DNA of 27,313 nucleotides. Source: CAYGAW01 sp964347945 (GTDB taxonomy: Bacteria; Chloroflexota; Anaerolineae; UBA7937; B3-Chlor). Under the pieces are notes generated by a model. That model saw only the letters and a list, made by a program, of their open reading frames with translations, was not told the DNA's origin and did no database searches. The DNA lies in assembly GCA_964347945.1 (NCBI GenBank), contig CAYGAW010000114.1, positions 1 through 27,313 of the forward strand. The letters are read 5' to 3'. Below, piece after piece: positions 6,148 through 14,316 of this stretch. The position numbers and the translations under genes were made by a program. Each line of letters begins with the position of its first letter. Within the stretch, counting starts at the first letter, position 1.

Positions 6148-8865
6148 CTAGAGCAGATTCAACTGTTTGGCGCGGGCGACGGCCTCGTAGCGACTGTGGA
6201 CATCCAGCTTGCTGTAGACGCTCCTGATGTGTGTTCGGACCGTGTTGACGGAGATGATTAGTTCCTCAGCTATGTCTGTGCTCGACAGGCGGGTGTTGAG
6301 GAGCCTCAGCACTTGTAGTTCCCGTTCACTAAGAGGCTCAATGAGTGGTTGAGGCGGGCGGCTCACGACCGCCTCCTCCGCACTCTCAGCCTTAGACACG
6401 TCAAAGACCGCAAGCAGCTTCTGCACATACGCGGACGCTATGCCACGGGACGCGGCTTGGCGCAGCAGCCTGGCCATAGGCTCGCCTTGATCCACAAAGG
6501 TAAGCACAAAGCCTCCCGGTTCTGCGAGGGAGAGTGCCCGCTCCAAAGTGCTCAGGGCTTGTGTAGCGTCGCCCCGCGCTTGTAGCGCTACTGCCTGTAG
6601 CACCAGGATCCTGACGGCCCACGCTGCATGCCCGGCGGACTCCACTGCCTGAAGCAGTGGTTTCAACAGCCCTAGTGCATCGTCAAGCCGCCCCTGAGCG
6701 ATCCGCACCTGGGCCAGCGTCATGTACTCGACCGCCCGGTACTGGGACAGGGGCGTGCGCCCAAGCTCTGTCTCCAACTCGTCCAGGCCTACTTCTCGGT
6801 CCAGACCGTGCTCCCCGACCCAATCTGACAGTGCTTCGAAGTTGCCCTGCGCGACGGCTAGACGCACCTTGCTCGCGCCCACATAGATGTCATCGACTTT
6901 CATGGCATCGAACTTTATCGCCAGTTGTTCTGCCACTTGGATTGCTTCTAAAGCCCCGCTGGTGTCCCCTTGGGCCTGCTTGACGCGAGATAGGCTCACG
7001 TAACCCTGTATGGCCGCGATTTCTCCCCATTTCTCGATCAAAGTGATACCATCCAGGAGGTGGCGAGTTGCGGCCTCAAGTTCATACCGCTCCGCGAGCA
7101 CTCGCCCCAAGCCCATAAGGGCCATGCCAGCAATGGGCTGCTGCCGGCCTCGATTGTCGACAGCTGATTCGAGTATCTGCTCATAGAGCTTTCCTGCCTC
7201 GTCAAACCGCCCCTGCAAAGCGGATACTTCTGCCAGGTGGCATCGAGCGAGCACCGCGTTGGTGAGGTTGCCGGCTCCCTCAGCTATGATGGCAGCCTCC
7301 TCAAGAGCCGCGGTGGCGGTTGCGAGATCACTACTGTATAGCTGCGCGAAGCCCATGTATCCCGCGACAAGGCTGCGGAGGAATAGCCTGTCCTCGGGCA
7401 GAAGATCCAACGCGCGGCGGGCCAGTTCGGCAGTTTGGCTGAACTCTCCTTTGTAGGCAGCTATCACGCCCTGGATTGCGGCCACTTCGCCGGCAACCTC
7501 GCTCCCGGTGTCGGCATCCACAGCTTCCTTCAAACGCGCTTTGGCGACCTCGAGCGGCTGACCGCGGAGTAGCAGTATCCAAGCCTGATAGACGCTGAGG
7601 AGGGGGCGGCAACGCAGAATCTCGGCGGGCAAGGCCTCCACCCACCGCTGCAAGGTGGCGACTTCACTCCACATCATTGCTGCTTCTGCGGCTCGCTCAA
7701 TCATGGCCCCCGCTCGCTCGAAATCGCCGGCAGACAGAGCATGATCGATTGCCAGGCGCGCTAGGCCATTCTGCTCGTACCACTCGCTGGCGCGGCGGTG
7801 CAGCGCATGCACGAGGTCTGGGTACAGTTGGTGCAGGCGTTGCCGCAGCAAATCGGCAAAGAGATGGTGGTAGCGGTACCAGTGCCGACTGTCATCCAAG
7901 GGAAGGACGAACAGATTGGCGTGCTCCAGATTCTCCAGCATTGCCTGACCGTTGCCGGTGTCAGTAACGGCATCGCACAATGAGCCGCTCATCCGATCCA
8001 GAATCGAGGTCTGCAACAAGAAAGACTGGACTTCTTCCGGCTGTTGATGGAGAACCTCCTCCACGAGGTAGTCCAGGATGTAATGCTGGCTACCAGTGAA
8101 CCCGGCAACGAAGCCGGAGACATCCTCGCGCCCCTGCATGGAGACCGCTGCCATCTGCAAGCCGGCGATCCAGCCTTCCGTGCGGGACGCGAGAGCGGCG
8201 AGGTCGGCTGCTGAGAGCTCCAGGCCCATCGCCTGGTTAAGAAACTGCGCGGTCTCCTCGGGCGTGAAGCGCAGGTCGGTTTGGCGCAGTTCGCTCAGTT
8301 GCCCGCGGCCGCGCAGGCGGGCCAGGGGCAGGGGAGGGTCGGTGCGCGTGACGATGATCAGATGCATCTGCGGCGGCTGATGGTCGAGCAGGAAGGTGAG
8401 GGCCTCGTGAATCGATTCGGCCCTGATGTAGTAATAGTCATCGAGGACGAGGACAAAGGGACGTGGGTCGGTCGCTATGCTATTGATGACGGAAGTCAGA
8501 ACCGATTCAGTGTCGGGCTGTTGAGCGGATTGGAGCGCGCTCGCGAGGCTGGTCTCAATGCTGTCGACGGCATCCTGCAAGGATTCAATCGTGCGAAGGG
8601 CAGCAACGAAGTACGCCAGGAAACGCGCCACGTCATTGTCGCCTTCATCCAAAGAGAGCCAGGCGACTGGTCGATCGCATTGAGCGACCCATTCGCTCAG
8701 CAGGGTGGTCTTACCAAAGCCGGCTGGCGCGGAGACGAGAGTCAGCTTGCGATGGAGGCCGGCGTTCAAGAGTTCGATGAGTCTGGGTCGTGACACCAGC
8801 CTCGAACGAGTCGGGGGTACATACAGTTTGGTGGTCAGCAGGGGTCTGGTCGTGTCGGTGGCCAT
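6148..8865 (-). CDS. MalT/LuxR-family ATP-dependent transcriptional regulator (905 aa)
   Basis: A STAND-type regulator with the full MalT layout. The N-terminal ATPase carries Walker A APAGFGKTT (46-54) and Walker B FVLVLDD (137-143), then a winged-helix segment. A long array of TPR-like helical pairs spans about 400-800. A C-terminal LuxR helix-turn-helix lies at about 840-905 (LSERELQVLRLL, IAEELIISVNTVRTHIRSVYSKL). The opening LLTTKLYVPPTRSRLVSRPRL is the standard start of this family. Such proteins bind an inducer through the TPR region, oligomerise with ATP and activate promoters; the inducer and targets here cannot be read. The gene stands alone, with its own promoter and terminator. 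No strong ribosome binding site precedes the ATG. Confidence 0.95.
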   Translation of the reverse strand: MATDTTRPLLTTKLYVPPTRSRLVSRPRLIELLNAGLHRKLTLVSAPAGFGKTTLLSEWVAQCDRPVAWLSLDEGDNDVARFLAYFVAALRTIESLQDAVDSIETSLASALQSAQQPDTESVLTSVINSIATDPRPFVLVLDDYYYIRAESIHEALTFLLDHQPPQMHLIIVTRTDPPLPLARLRGRGQLSELRQTDLRFTPEETAQFLNQAMGLELSAADLAALASRTEGWIAGLQMAAVSMQGREDVSGFVAGFTGSQHYILDYLVEEVLHQQPEEVQSFLLQTSILDRMSGSLCDAVTDTGNGQAMLENLEHANLFVLPLDDSRHWYRYHHLFADLLRQRLHQLYPDLVHALHRRASEWYEQNGLARLAIDHALSAGDFERAGAMIERAAEAAMMWSEVATLQRWVEALPAEILRCRPLLSVYQAWILLLRGQPLEVAKARLKEAVDADTGSEVAGEVAAIQGVIAAYKGEFSQTAELARRALDLLPEDRLFLRSLVAGYMGFAQLYSSDLATATAALEEAAIIAEGAGNLTNAVLARCHLAEVSALQGRFDEAGKLYEQILESAVDNRGRQQPIAGMALMGLGRVLAERYELEAATRHLLDGITLIEKWGEIAAIQGYVSLSRVKQAQGDTSGALEAIQVAEQLAIKFDAMKVDDIYVGASKVRLAVAQGNFEALSDWVGEHGLDREVGLDELETELGRTPLSQYRAVEYMTLAQVRIAQGRLDDALGLLKPLLQAVESAGHAAWAVRILVLQAVALQARGDATQALSTLERALSLAEPGGFVLTFVDQGEPMARLLRQAASRGIASAYVQKLLAVFDVSKAESAEEAVVSRPPQPLIEPLSERELQVLRLLNTRLSSTDIAEELIISVNTVRTHIRSVYSKLDVHSRYEAVARAKQLNLL

Positions 8866-8919
8866 GGCAGCGCTCGGTCCGAGATCCGGCTGGTCAATCG
8901 GCAGAACCTGTGCTCCAGC

Positions 8920-8948
8920 ATTGTATCACACTCGCTATCTCCTCACAA
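8920..8948 (-). promoter_or_regulatory. Sigma-70 promoter of the LuxR regulator
   Basis: On the minus strand TTGTGA and TACAAT are separated by 17 bp, with the -10 box 54 bp before the regulator's ATG. It would give a leader of about 45-50 nt. Confidence 0.65.
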
Positions 8949-9082
8949 TGTGCGGGCGATGCTGGACGATCGGAGCATGCGCCAAGCGGTAATCTTGGCT
9001 GATACCCCTTCTTCCGGGTCGCATTATCGGCGCTCAGCATTGGCCTGTTGGCGACCTCTTGTTGGCGAAGCAGGCTTCGCTG

Positions 9083-9577
9083 CTATGCGAAGCGTTCGAA
9101 CCGATCCTTGTCCACCTTGCAGATTGGACATTTGAGGGGCGGTTGGGGTCGGGCACATAGATAGCCGCAGACCTTGCAGCGCCAAACGGGCATACCGCTG
9201 CGGGTGAAGCCTACCACTTCTTCCTCATGTTCCTCGGCAACTGGTTCGGGCTCGGCACCGCGCCGCTCTGGCACCGGCTCCACCTTCTTCTGGCCCAAGG
9301 CTATCTCCTCTGAGACATAGAGGGCACAGTAACAGGCCCCATATTCGTCCAGATCGGGATCGCGGTAGTCGCACGGACAGATGATGTCCAAGTCTTTGTC
9401 CCTTAGGCCCTCGGCCAGGCGGCAAGGACAAGCTTGGTACCCATACCGCTCTTCGTTGGTCAAGAGCCCTTCCATCAAACCGAGGACAAACTCCACGTCG
9501 GGATTAAGGAAGTAGCCTGCTGCCTCGGCCTCGCTCTTCAGGCGCTCGTACAAGGCTCGAGCCCTGTCTGAACTCAT
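9083..9577 (-). CDS. Ferredoxin:disulfide (thioredoxin) reductase catalytic domain fused to rubredoxin
   Basis: A 164-aa two-domain redox protein. Residues 1-95 are the catalytic beta-subunit fold of ferredoxin:thioredoxin reductase, with three Cys pairs: CPC (50/52), CPC (67/69) and CYC (82/84). In this family they provide the four ligands of a [4Fe-4S] cluster plus the active disulfide. An acidic Pro/Glu linker (about 98-122) leads to a C-terminal rubredoxin-like domain (WRCKVCGY, then CPIC; Cys134, 137, 150, 153). The fusion corresponds to ferredoxin:disulfide reductases known in methanogens and some bacteria, which reduce NrdH/glutaredoxin-like partners. No variable (alpha) subunit gene is nearby. 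The ATG overlaps the glutaredoxin stop by 4 bp, so the pair is translationally coupled. Confidence 0.92.
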   Translation of the reverse strand: MSSDRARALYERLKSEAEAAGYFLNPDVEFVLGLMEGLLTNEERYGYQACPCRLAEGLRDKDLDIICPCDYRDPDLDEYGACYCALYVSEEIALGQKKVEPVPERRGAEPEPVAEEHEEEVVGFTRSGMPVWRCKVCGYLCARPQPPLKCPICKVDKDRFERFA

Positions 9578-9846
9578 AGCCCCAGTACCTCCCTCAAGAG
9601 CTCTTCTTTGTAGCCGATCACGATCTGAGTATCATCGTTTAGTACGACAACGGTCGGGAAGCTCCTTCGAGGATTGTACTCAGAGAGCTCGGCCAAAGCC
9701 CGGGCCTTATCGCTACCCTTCAGGAGGTCAATGTATTCGTATTCGTAGTCGACGTTGCTGTCGTCGAGGAGCCGCTTTGTCTTCTTGCACCAGCCACAAG
9801 TACTTATGAAGTACCCTTTCACCTTTCTCACTCTCACATCCTCCAT
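9574..9846 (-). CDS. Glutaredoxin / NrdH-like redoxin
   Basis: A 90-aa thioredoxin-fold protein with active site CGWC (Cys17, Cys20), a cis-proline segment SFPTVVVLND and a C-terminal helix. It is probably the disulfide substrate of the reductase encoded next to it: electrons from ferredoxin pass to the iron-sulfur reductase and then to this redoxin, which would reduce target proteins such as ribonucleotide reductase. ATG 9846 is chosen because family members start shortly before the first strand; the frame extends to 9891 without a ribosome binding site. Only a weak site (TGAGA) precedes it. A possible -10 box (TAGAAT, minus strand, 9936-9941) lacks a convincing -35. Confidence 0.88.
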   Translation of the reverse strand: MEDVRVRKVKGYFISTCGWCKKTKRLLDDSNVDYEYEYIDLLKGSDKARALAELSEYNPRRSFPTVVVLNDDTQIVIGYKEELLREVLGL

Positions 9847-10155
9847 TCTCAGACATTTCAATCCAGCTGCACAGGCCTTGGAGTGCGGCATCGCCTGATG
9901 GCCCGTTCAGCAGGTTCCATGTCATAACTCGATTCATTCTACCATAGCTCGTGCGAAGTTACACGGAAGTTGTCCGCATGAGGGTGTGGAAAAGCGGGCT
10001 CTCAGACATACGTACGAGGGCATTCGCGTTCTTGTAGGCGCAGGACGCGTCGTGAGTAGTGCTGGGTAGGCGCGAAGCGCTGCATCGAAGCACAAATCGA
10101 AGGAGCGATCCAGCGGCGGTTCTCCTGTGGCGTTTCGACGCTGTGCGATCAGGGC
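9847..10155. other. Divergent intergenic region without a gene
   Basis: This lies between the minus-strand redox pair and the plus-strand mutase operon and should hold both promoters. A 314-codon minus-strand frame covers it but is the antisense of the mutase gene. No RNA gene or repeat was recognised. Confidence 0.5.
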
Positions 10156-10185
10156 TTGCCATGGTCTTGGTACCTACTATACAAT
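10156..10185 (+). promoter_or_regulatory. Likely promoter of the mutase / YvcK-fusion operon
   Basis: TTGCCA (10156-10161) is followed by TATACAAT (10178-10185). The spacer is 16 or 18 bp depending on which hexamer is used as the -10. It lies 40 bp before the TTG start of the first gene. Confidence 0.5.
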
Positions 10186-10225
10186 TTTGCCAACATCCCA
10201 TCCGGCGTCTTCGAGGAGAACCGCG

Positions 10226-11617
10226 TTGCGCCTGGACCGCACGATCTTCCGCGAATATGACATCCGAGGTGTAGTCGGGGACAACTTGGATCCCCAGGTC
10301 TGTACAGTCCTCGGAGCAGCTTTCGGCAGCATGATGCAGGAGGCGGGGGACAAGATCGTCGTGGGCCGGGACGGCAGGAGCAGCTCCCCGGACTTCAGCA
10401 GGGCACTCATCGCTGGGCTGTTGAGCGCAGGCTGCGAGGTGATTGACGTTGGTCTGGTGACCACACCGACGGTCTATTTCGCTGTGAAGCACTTGCAGGC
10501 AGCGGGTGGGCTTGTCGTGACGGCGAGTCACAATCCTCCTCGATACAACGGCTTGAAGCTTCGAAAAGGCCCCCTGCCTTTCAGCGGTGAGGACATCCAG
10601 GTCTTGAGGCGACTCGCGGAGGGAGGCCCTTTCCGTGAGGGGAGCGGACGCCTGGCGAGAGATTCTGGCATCGTTGGCGAGTACTTGAAAGCCATCGAGG
10701 TCCGCATCGAATTGATGAAGCGGTACAAAATCGTCATCGATGCCGGGAATGGCACCACCGGGCTGGTCGCGCCTCAGTTGTTCAGGCGGCTGGGATGCCA
10801 GGTGAGGGAACTGTACTGCGACGTCGATGGTGGCTTTCCCCATCACCTTCCCGATCCAAGCGATGAGGAAAACATGAGGGACCTGGCTCTCGCGGTGCAG
10901 CAAAATGGCGCCGATCTAGGTATTGCCTACGACGGCGACGGAGACCGCGTGGCTGTGGTCAGCGACCGCGGGCAGATACTGCATGGTGACCGCATAGTTG
11001 CCGTAATGGCCAATGAGCTGCTGAAAGACGAGCCTGGGACGGTGGTCTTCGATTTGCTATCCTCGCAGGCTCTCCGAGACGTGATCGAGCGGGGAGGGGG
11101 AGTGCCTAGGATGGCGCCGACGGGCTACTCGCGGGTGATGGACGAAGTGAAGCGCAGCGATGCTCTGCTGGGTGGAGAGGCGAGCGGGCATATCTTCTTT
11201 CGTGACGACGTCTTCGACTTCGATGACGGCGTATTCGCCTCGGCCAAGCTCCTGGAAGCTCTCTCGCGCGCTGGAGGCAAGCTGTCAGATATCCTGGCTG
11301 ACATGCCCCGCTACTTCTCAGCCCCTGAGATCAAGCTGCCGTGTGACGATGAACACAAGTTCGCAGTCATGGATCGCATAAGGGAGTGTTTCGGCAAACG
11401 TTTCGAGCTTGTGGATCTTGACGGCTTGCGCATCGACTTCGACGATGGGTGGGCATCCGTGCGGGCTTCCCACACCACGTCGAACATCGCCCTGGTGTTC
11501 GAAGCTCGGACTCCTGAGCGACTTGAGCAGACCAAAGCTCTGATCGTGCAGGAGTTGGCCGAGTGTTGTGCCGACGAGATTTCATCGGGGATCTTGGATT
11601 TCCAAGCTCTTGGATAG
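10226..11617 (+). CDS. Divergent phosphomannomutase/phosphoglucomutase-like protein
   Basis: A 463-aa alpha-D-phosphohexomutase homologue. The four domains can be followed: phosphoserine loop TASHNPP (Ser101), metal loop DGDGDR (236-241), sugar loop GEASGH (317-322) and C-terminal phosphate loop. Several positions that contact the substrate in characterised enzymes are changed. The Lys of the DVKC motif is Leu278, the His of TGHS is Tyr301, and the phosphate loop RASNT-P is RASHTTS (413-419). It therefore keeps the catalytic serine and Mg site but may have altered specificity or little activity. The start is a TTG with GAGGAG 7 nt upstream; the frame is open to 10127 without a site. It heads the operon with the YvcK-mutase fusion 72 bp downstream. 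Confidence 0.88.
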   Translation: MRLDRTIFREYDIRGVVGDNLDPQVCTVLGAAFGSMMQEAGDKIVVGRDGRSSSPDFSRALIAGLLSAGCEVIDVGLVTTPTVYFAVKHLQAAGGLVVTASHNPPRYNGLKLRKGPLPFSGEDIQVLRRLAEGGPFREGSGRLARDSGIVGEYLKAIEVRIELMKRYKIVIDAGNGTTGLVAPQLFRRLGCQVRELYCDVDGGFPHHLPDPSDEENMRDLALAVQQNGADLGIAYDGDGDRVAVVSDRGQILHGDRIVAVMANELLKDEPGTVVFDLLSSQALRDVIERGGGVPRMAPTGYSRVMDEVKRSDALLGGEASGHIFFRDDVFDFDDGVFASAKLLEALSRAGGKLSDILADMPRYFSAPEIKLPCDDEHKFAVMDRIRECFGKRFELVDLDGLRIDFDDGWASVRASHTTSNIALVFEARTPERLEQTKALIVQELAECCADEISSGILDFQALG

Positions 11618-11672
11618 CGCTATGACCATCGACTGGAGAGCGCTCAAGCAAGGTAGGGCGGATGCCGTGATT

Positions 11673-11688
11673 GCGAAGGGATCTTCGC
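11673..11688 (+). promoter_or_regulatory. Hairpin covering the ribosome binding site of the fusion gene
   Basis: GCGAAG and CTTCGC form a perfect 6-bp stem with a GGAT loop. The only SD-like bases (AAGGGA) are in the stem and loop, and the proposed GTG start follows 1 nt after the stem. It might limit translation relative to the first gene. Confidence 0.35.
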
Positions 11689-11689
11689 G

Positions 11690-14284
11690 GTGCTGGGTAG
11701 CGTGAGGCAGAGACTGCGGAGCAGCAGGGTCTTGAGGCTGCTCCTGCCTGGATGGCACATCAAGCGGTGGCTCCTGTCGCTCTTCTTTGGGATCCTCCTC
11801 TTGAGCCTGGGTTTTGCATACGTACTTGTACACATCTATCGCACGGCGCCTTTCCCGTCATTTGTCTACTACTTGACGTTACAGTTCATCCCCCACGTAC
11901 AGCGAGGCATACTGCTGGGAACCGTTGGTGTCACGCTTGTGGTTGTCTCGTTTATCAAGTTGAGTCACACCTTGATCGCCCCGTTTGTCGCCCGGAAGAC
12001 GAGGGAAGGGAGCCTCGTTGACCTGGTGTATGACTACTATCACGGTCCCGCAGAGAAGCCCAAAGTCGTAGTATTCGCAGGGACGGAGGGGCTGTCCATG
12101 TTACTGCGGATTGCCGAGCAGGTGCCGTGGCAGTTGACTGGTGTAGTGCCCCCGGTGGGCAGTGGGACTGCGTTCGCCAAGCTGCGTCGGGGGCTCGGGA
12201 CTTCAGGGGAGGAAGTCCTGTTTCCCACCACGGAAAAGGTAGGGTTGTGCGCTCAGCTTGAAGATGGACAGAGCCTCGAAGGGGAATCGGCGATCCTTGC
12301 CAGGAGGAAAGACGTGCCTCTCAAGAAGGTCTGGCTGCAATCCAGAACTGATGAGGGACCAGAAACTCCGGTAGTGGCATCCCCCGAGGTAGTGGAGGCG
12401 CTCGAGTTGGCCGACGCTGTCGTAGTCGGGCCCGGATCCCTGTTCACCAACATCATCCCTACCTTGCTGGTTCCGGAGATCAATGACGCTTTGAAGAGGA
12501 CTTCAGCCCGGAAGATATTCGTGTGCAACATCATGACGCAGCCGGGTCTGACAGAGGGGTATACCGTCGCCGATCACGTGCGGGCTGTCCAGAACAGCTG
12601 CGGATTCCGGTTGGATTACGCGCTGGTCAGTAGAGCGGAAGAGGTCACAGATTCGGTGCTGGCCAGGTATCGGAGTGTGTCTGCTGAGCCTGTGCGATCT
12701 GTCCCCGTGGTCAAGGACGACACCCAGATCATCTTGTTCGAGGACACACCAGAGGAGCTGGTGCTGGTCGAAGGGGCGCTGCTGATCGAGAGGGATTTGG
12801 TGCAAGAAGTGGTGGAGGAAGGCGCCAACGGCGTCAGCAGGACGGTCCTCCGCCACGACCCGATGAAGCTGACGGGGGCCGTGTCAGGCATTCTGCGGGA
12901 TTTTGCTTTCCAGGCCAAGCTCTCGGCCAGCAGAGCAGTGTTCAAGGAGTACGACATCCGAGGCGTGGCCGACGCCGACTTGACGACGGGCGCCATAGAG
13001 ACTATTGGGAGAGCCTTTGGGACCTACATCCAGAGGAGCACTGGTCGGAACAAGGTGGTGGTAGGACGGGATGTGCGGCTCTCTTCTGAGCGGTTCTTCT
13101 CTGCTGTGACCAAGGGTTTGCTTTCCACCGGTTGCCAGGTTGTTGATGTGGGAGTTGTTCCCACACCAGCCCTTTCTTTTGCCCTTGACCGCGCGTTCGC
13201 GGATGGGGCCGTGATGGTGACCGCCAGTCACAACCCACCCGAGTTCAATGGTCTCAAGCTCCAGGTAGGCCCATATCCTCTCGCTGGGGAGGCACTGCAG
13301 CACGTCGAGCGGCTGATTGCCAAGAATCAGTTCGAGGTTGGCAGGGGATCCATGGAGGGACTGGATGTCATTCCCGAGTACCTCGACTGCATTCGCGATA
13401 GAGTACGCCTGAATCGCGGACTGAAGGTGGTGGTTGACGGAGGCAACGGCACGGCTGGAATGCTAGGCAGTGACCTGATCGAAGAACTCGGGTGCGAAGT
13501 GGTTCCCCTATTCTGCGAGCCTGATGGCCGCTTTCCGAACCACGAGCCCGATCCCCTGGTCGAGGACAACATTGGTGACCTGAAGGCCATGGTCGTGAGA
13601 GAAGGGGCCGACCTGGGGGTCGGCTTCGACGGAGATGGAGACAGGCTTGGCGTAGTGGACGAGCGGGGAGCAATGGTCTTGCCCGACAAGTACGTCGCTC
13701 TTTTGGCGAGGGAATTCCTGACCAGCGGGCCAGCCAAGGTGGTGCTGGATGTGCGATGCTCGCAAGCACTGATTGACGACATCGTGCGCAATGGAGGAAT
13801 ACCCCTCATGACGAGATGTGGGAATGCGTACATCTTGCAGAAGATGCGGCAGGAAAACGCGGCGTTGGGCGTGGAGCTGAGTGGTCACGTGTTCTTCAAC
13901 GATCCTCCTCTCAATTTCGACGATGCCCTGTTCGCGGCGGGGAAGCTTGTGGAGTACATCTCCAAGAGGGACAGACCCCTGTCGCAGTTGGTGGAGGAGC
14001 TGCCGAGATACTACAGCTCGTCGGAACTCCGCGTTCCGTGTCCCGATACGCAGAAGTTCACCGTCGTGGAGGCGATAAAGGAGTCTTTCATCGAGACTCA
14101 TGAGGTCATTGACATAGACGGGGCACGAATCAAGTTCGACGGTGGATGGGCACTGGTGAGGGCTTCCAACACCCAGCCGGTGCTCTCGGTCAGGGTCGAG
14201 GGCCGAACCGAAGAGGACTTGCATCGGATAGAGGGAATCGTCACGGAACGTATCTCCCTGTGCCTGCCGTCGGGGATTGGGTGA
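11690..14284 (+). CDS. Fusion: membrane-anchored degenerate YvcK/CofD-like domain + phosphomannomutase/phosphoglucomutase
   Basis: An 864-aa fusion. Residues 1-100 carry two membrane helices (about 27-49 and 73-92), as in chloroflexote YvcK proteins. Residues 125-340 are a YvcK (gluconeogenesis factor, CofD-like) domain, recognised by AGTEGLS, GPGSLFTNIIPTLLVPEI and FVCNIMTQPG-TEGY-VADHVRA. Its core motif is destroyed: where relatives have ADDGGSSGRLRRELG this has PVGSGTAFAKLRRGLG (about 155-170), and the roughly 75 residues with GD-RN and GH-FGN are missing. Residues 411-864 are a complete phosphohexomutase: TASHNPP (Ser513), DGDGDR (647-652), ELSGH (His733), RASNTQP (824-830). The DVKC Lys is Arg689 and the TGHS His is Asn712. 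Substrate could be mannose- or glucose-phosphate. The GTG start is uncertain by about 15 codons. Confidence 0.9.
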   Translation: MLGSVRQRLRSSRVLRLLLPGWHIKRWLLSLFFGILLLSLGFAYVLVHIYRTAPFPSFVYYLTLQFIPHVQRGILLGTVGVTLVVVSFIKLSHTLIAPFVARKTREGSLVDLVYDYYHGPAEKPKVVVFAGTEGLSMLLRIAEQVPWQLTGVVPPVGSGTAFAKLRRGLGTSGEEVLFPTTEKVGLCAQLEDGQSLEGESAILARRKDVPLKKVWLQSRTDEGPETPVVASPEVVEALELADAVVVGPGSLFTNIIPTLLVPEINDALKRTSARKIFVCNIMTQPGLTEGYTVADHVRAVQNSCGFRLDYALVSRAEEVTDSVLARYRSVSAEPVRSVPVVKDDTQIILFEDTPEELVLVEGALLIERDLVQEVVEEGANGVSRTVLRHDPMKLTGAVSGILRDFAFQAKLSASRAVFKEYDIRGVADADLTTGAIETIGRAFGTYIQRSTGRNKVVVGRDVRLSSERFFSAVTKGLLSTGCQVVDVGVVPTPALSFALDRAFADGAVMVTASHNPPEFNGLKLQVGPYPLAGEALQHVERLIAKNQFEVGRGSMEGLDVIPEYLDCIRDRVRLNRGLKVVVDGGNGTAGMLGSDLIEELGCEVVPLFCEPDGRFPNHEPDPLVEDNIGDLKAMVVREGADLGVGFDGDGDRLGVVDERGAMVLPDKYVALLAREFLTSGPAKVVLDVRCSQALIDDIVRNGGIPLMTRCGNAYILQKMRQENAALGVELSGHVFFNDPPLNFDDALFAAGKLVEYISKRDRPLSQLVEELPRYYSSSELRVPCPDTQKFTVVEAIKESFIETHEVIDIDGARIKFDGGWALVRASNTQPVLSVRVEGRTEEDLHRIEGIVTERISLCLPSGIG

Positions 14285-14316
14285 TGTGGTACTAGGTGAC
14301 AGCCTGGGGGGGGATT

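Noticed and set aside
9065..9080. Inverted repeat GCGAAGC/GCTTCGC behind the reductase-rubredoxin gene
   Set aside because: The loop is only 2-4 nt and no T-run follows on the minus strand, so I did not call a terminator.
9900..9990. Promoter for the glutaredoxin gene (TAGAAT on the minus strand)
   Set aside because: No -35 element is found at acceptable spacing, so it is mentioned but not listed as a feature.
9959..10903. A 314-codon minus-strand frame over the first mutase gene
   Set aside because: It is antisense to clear mutase motifs, has no domain of its own and no ribosome binding site.
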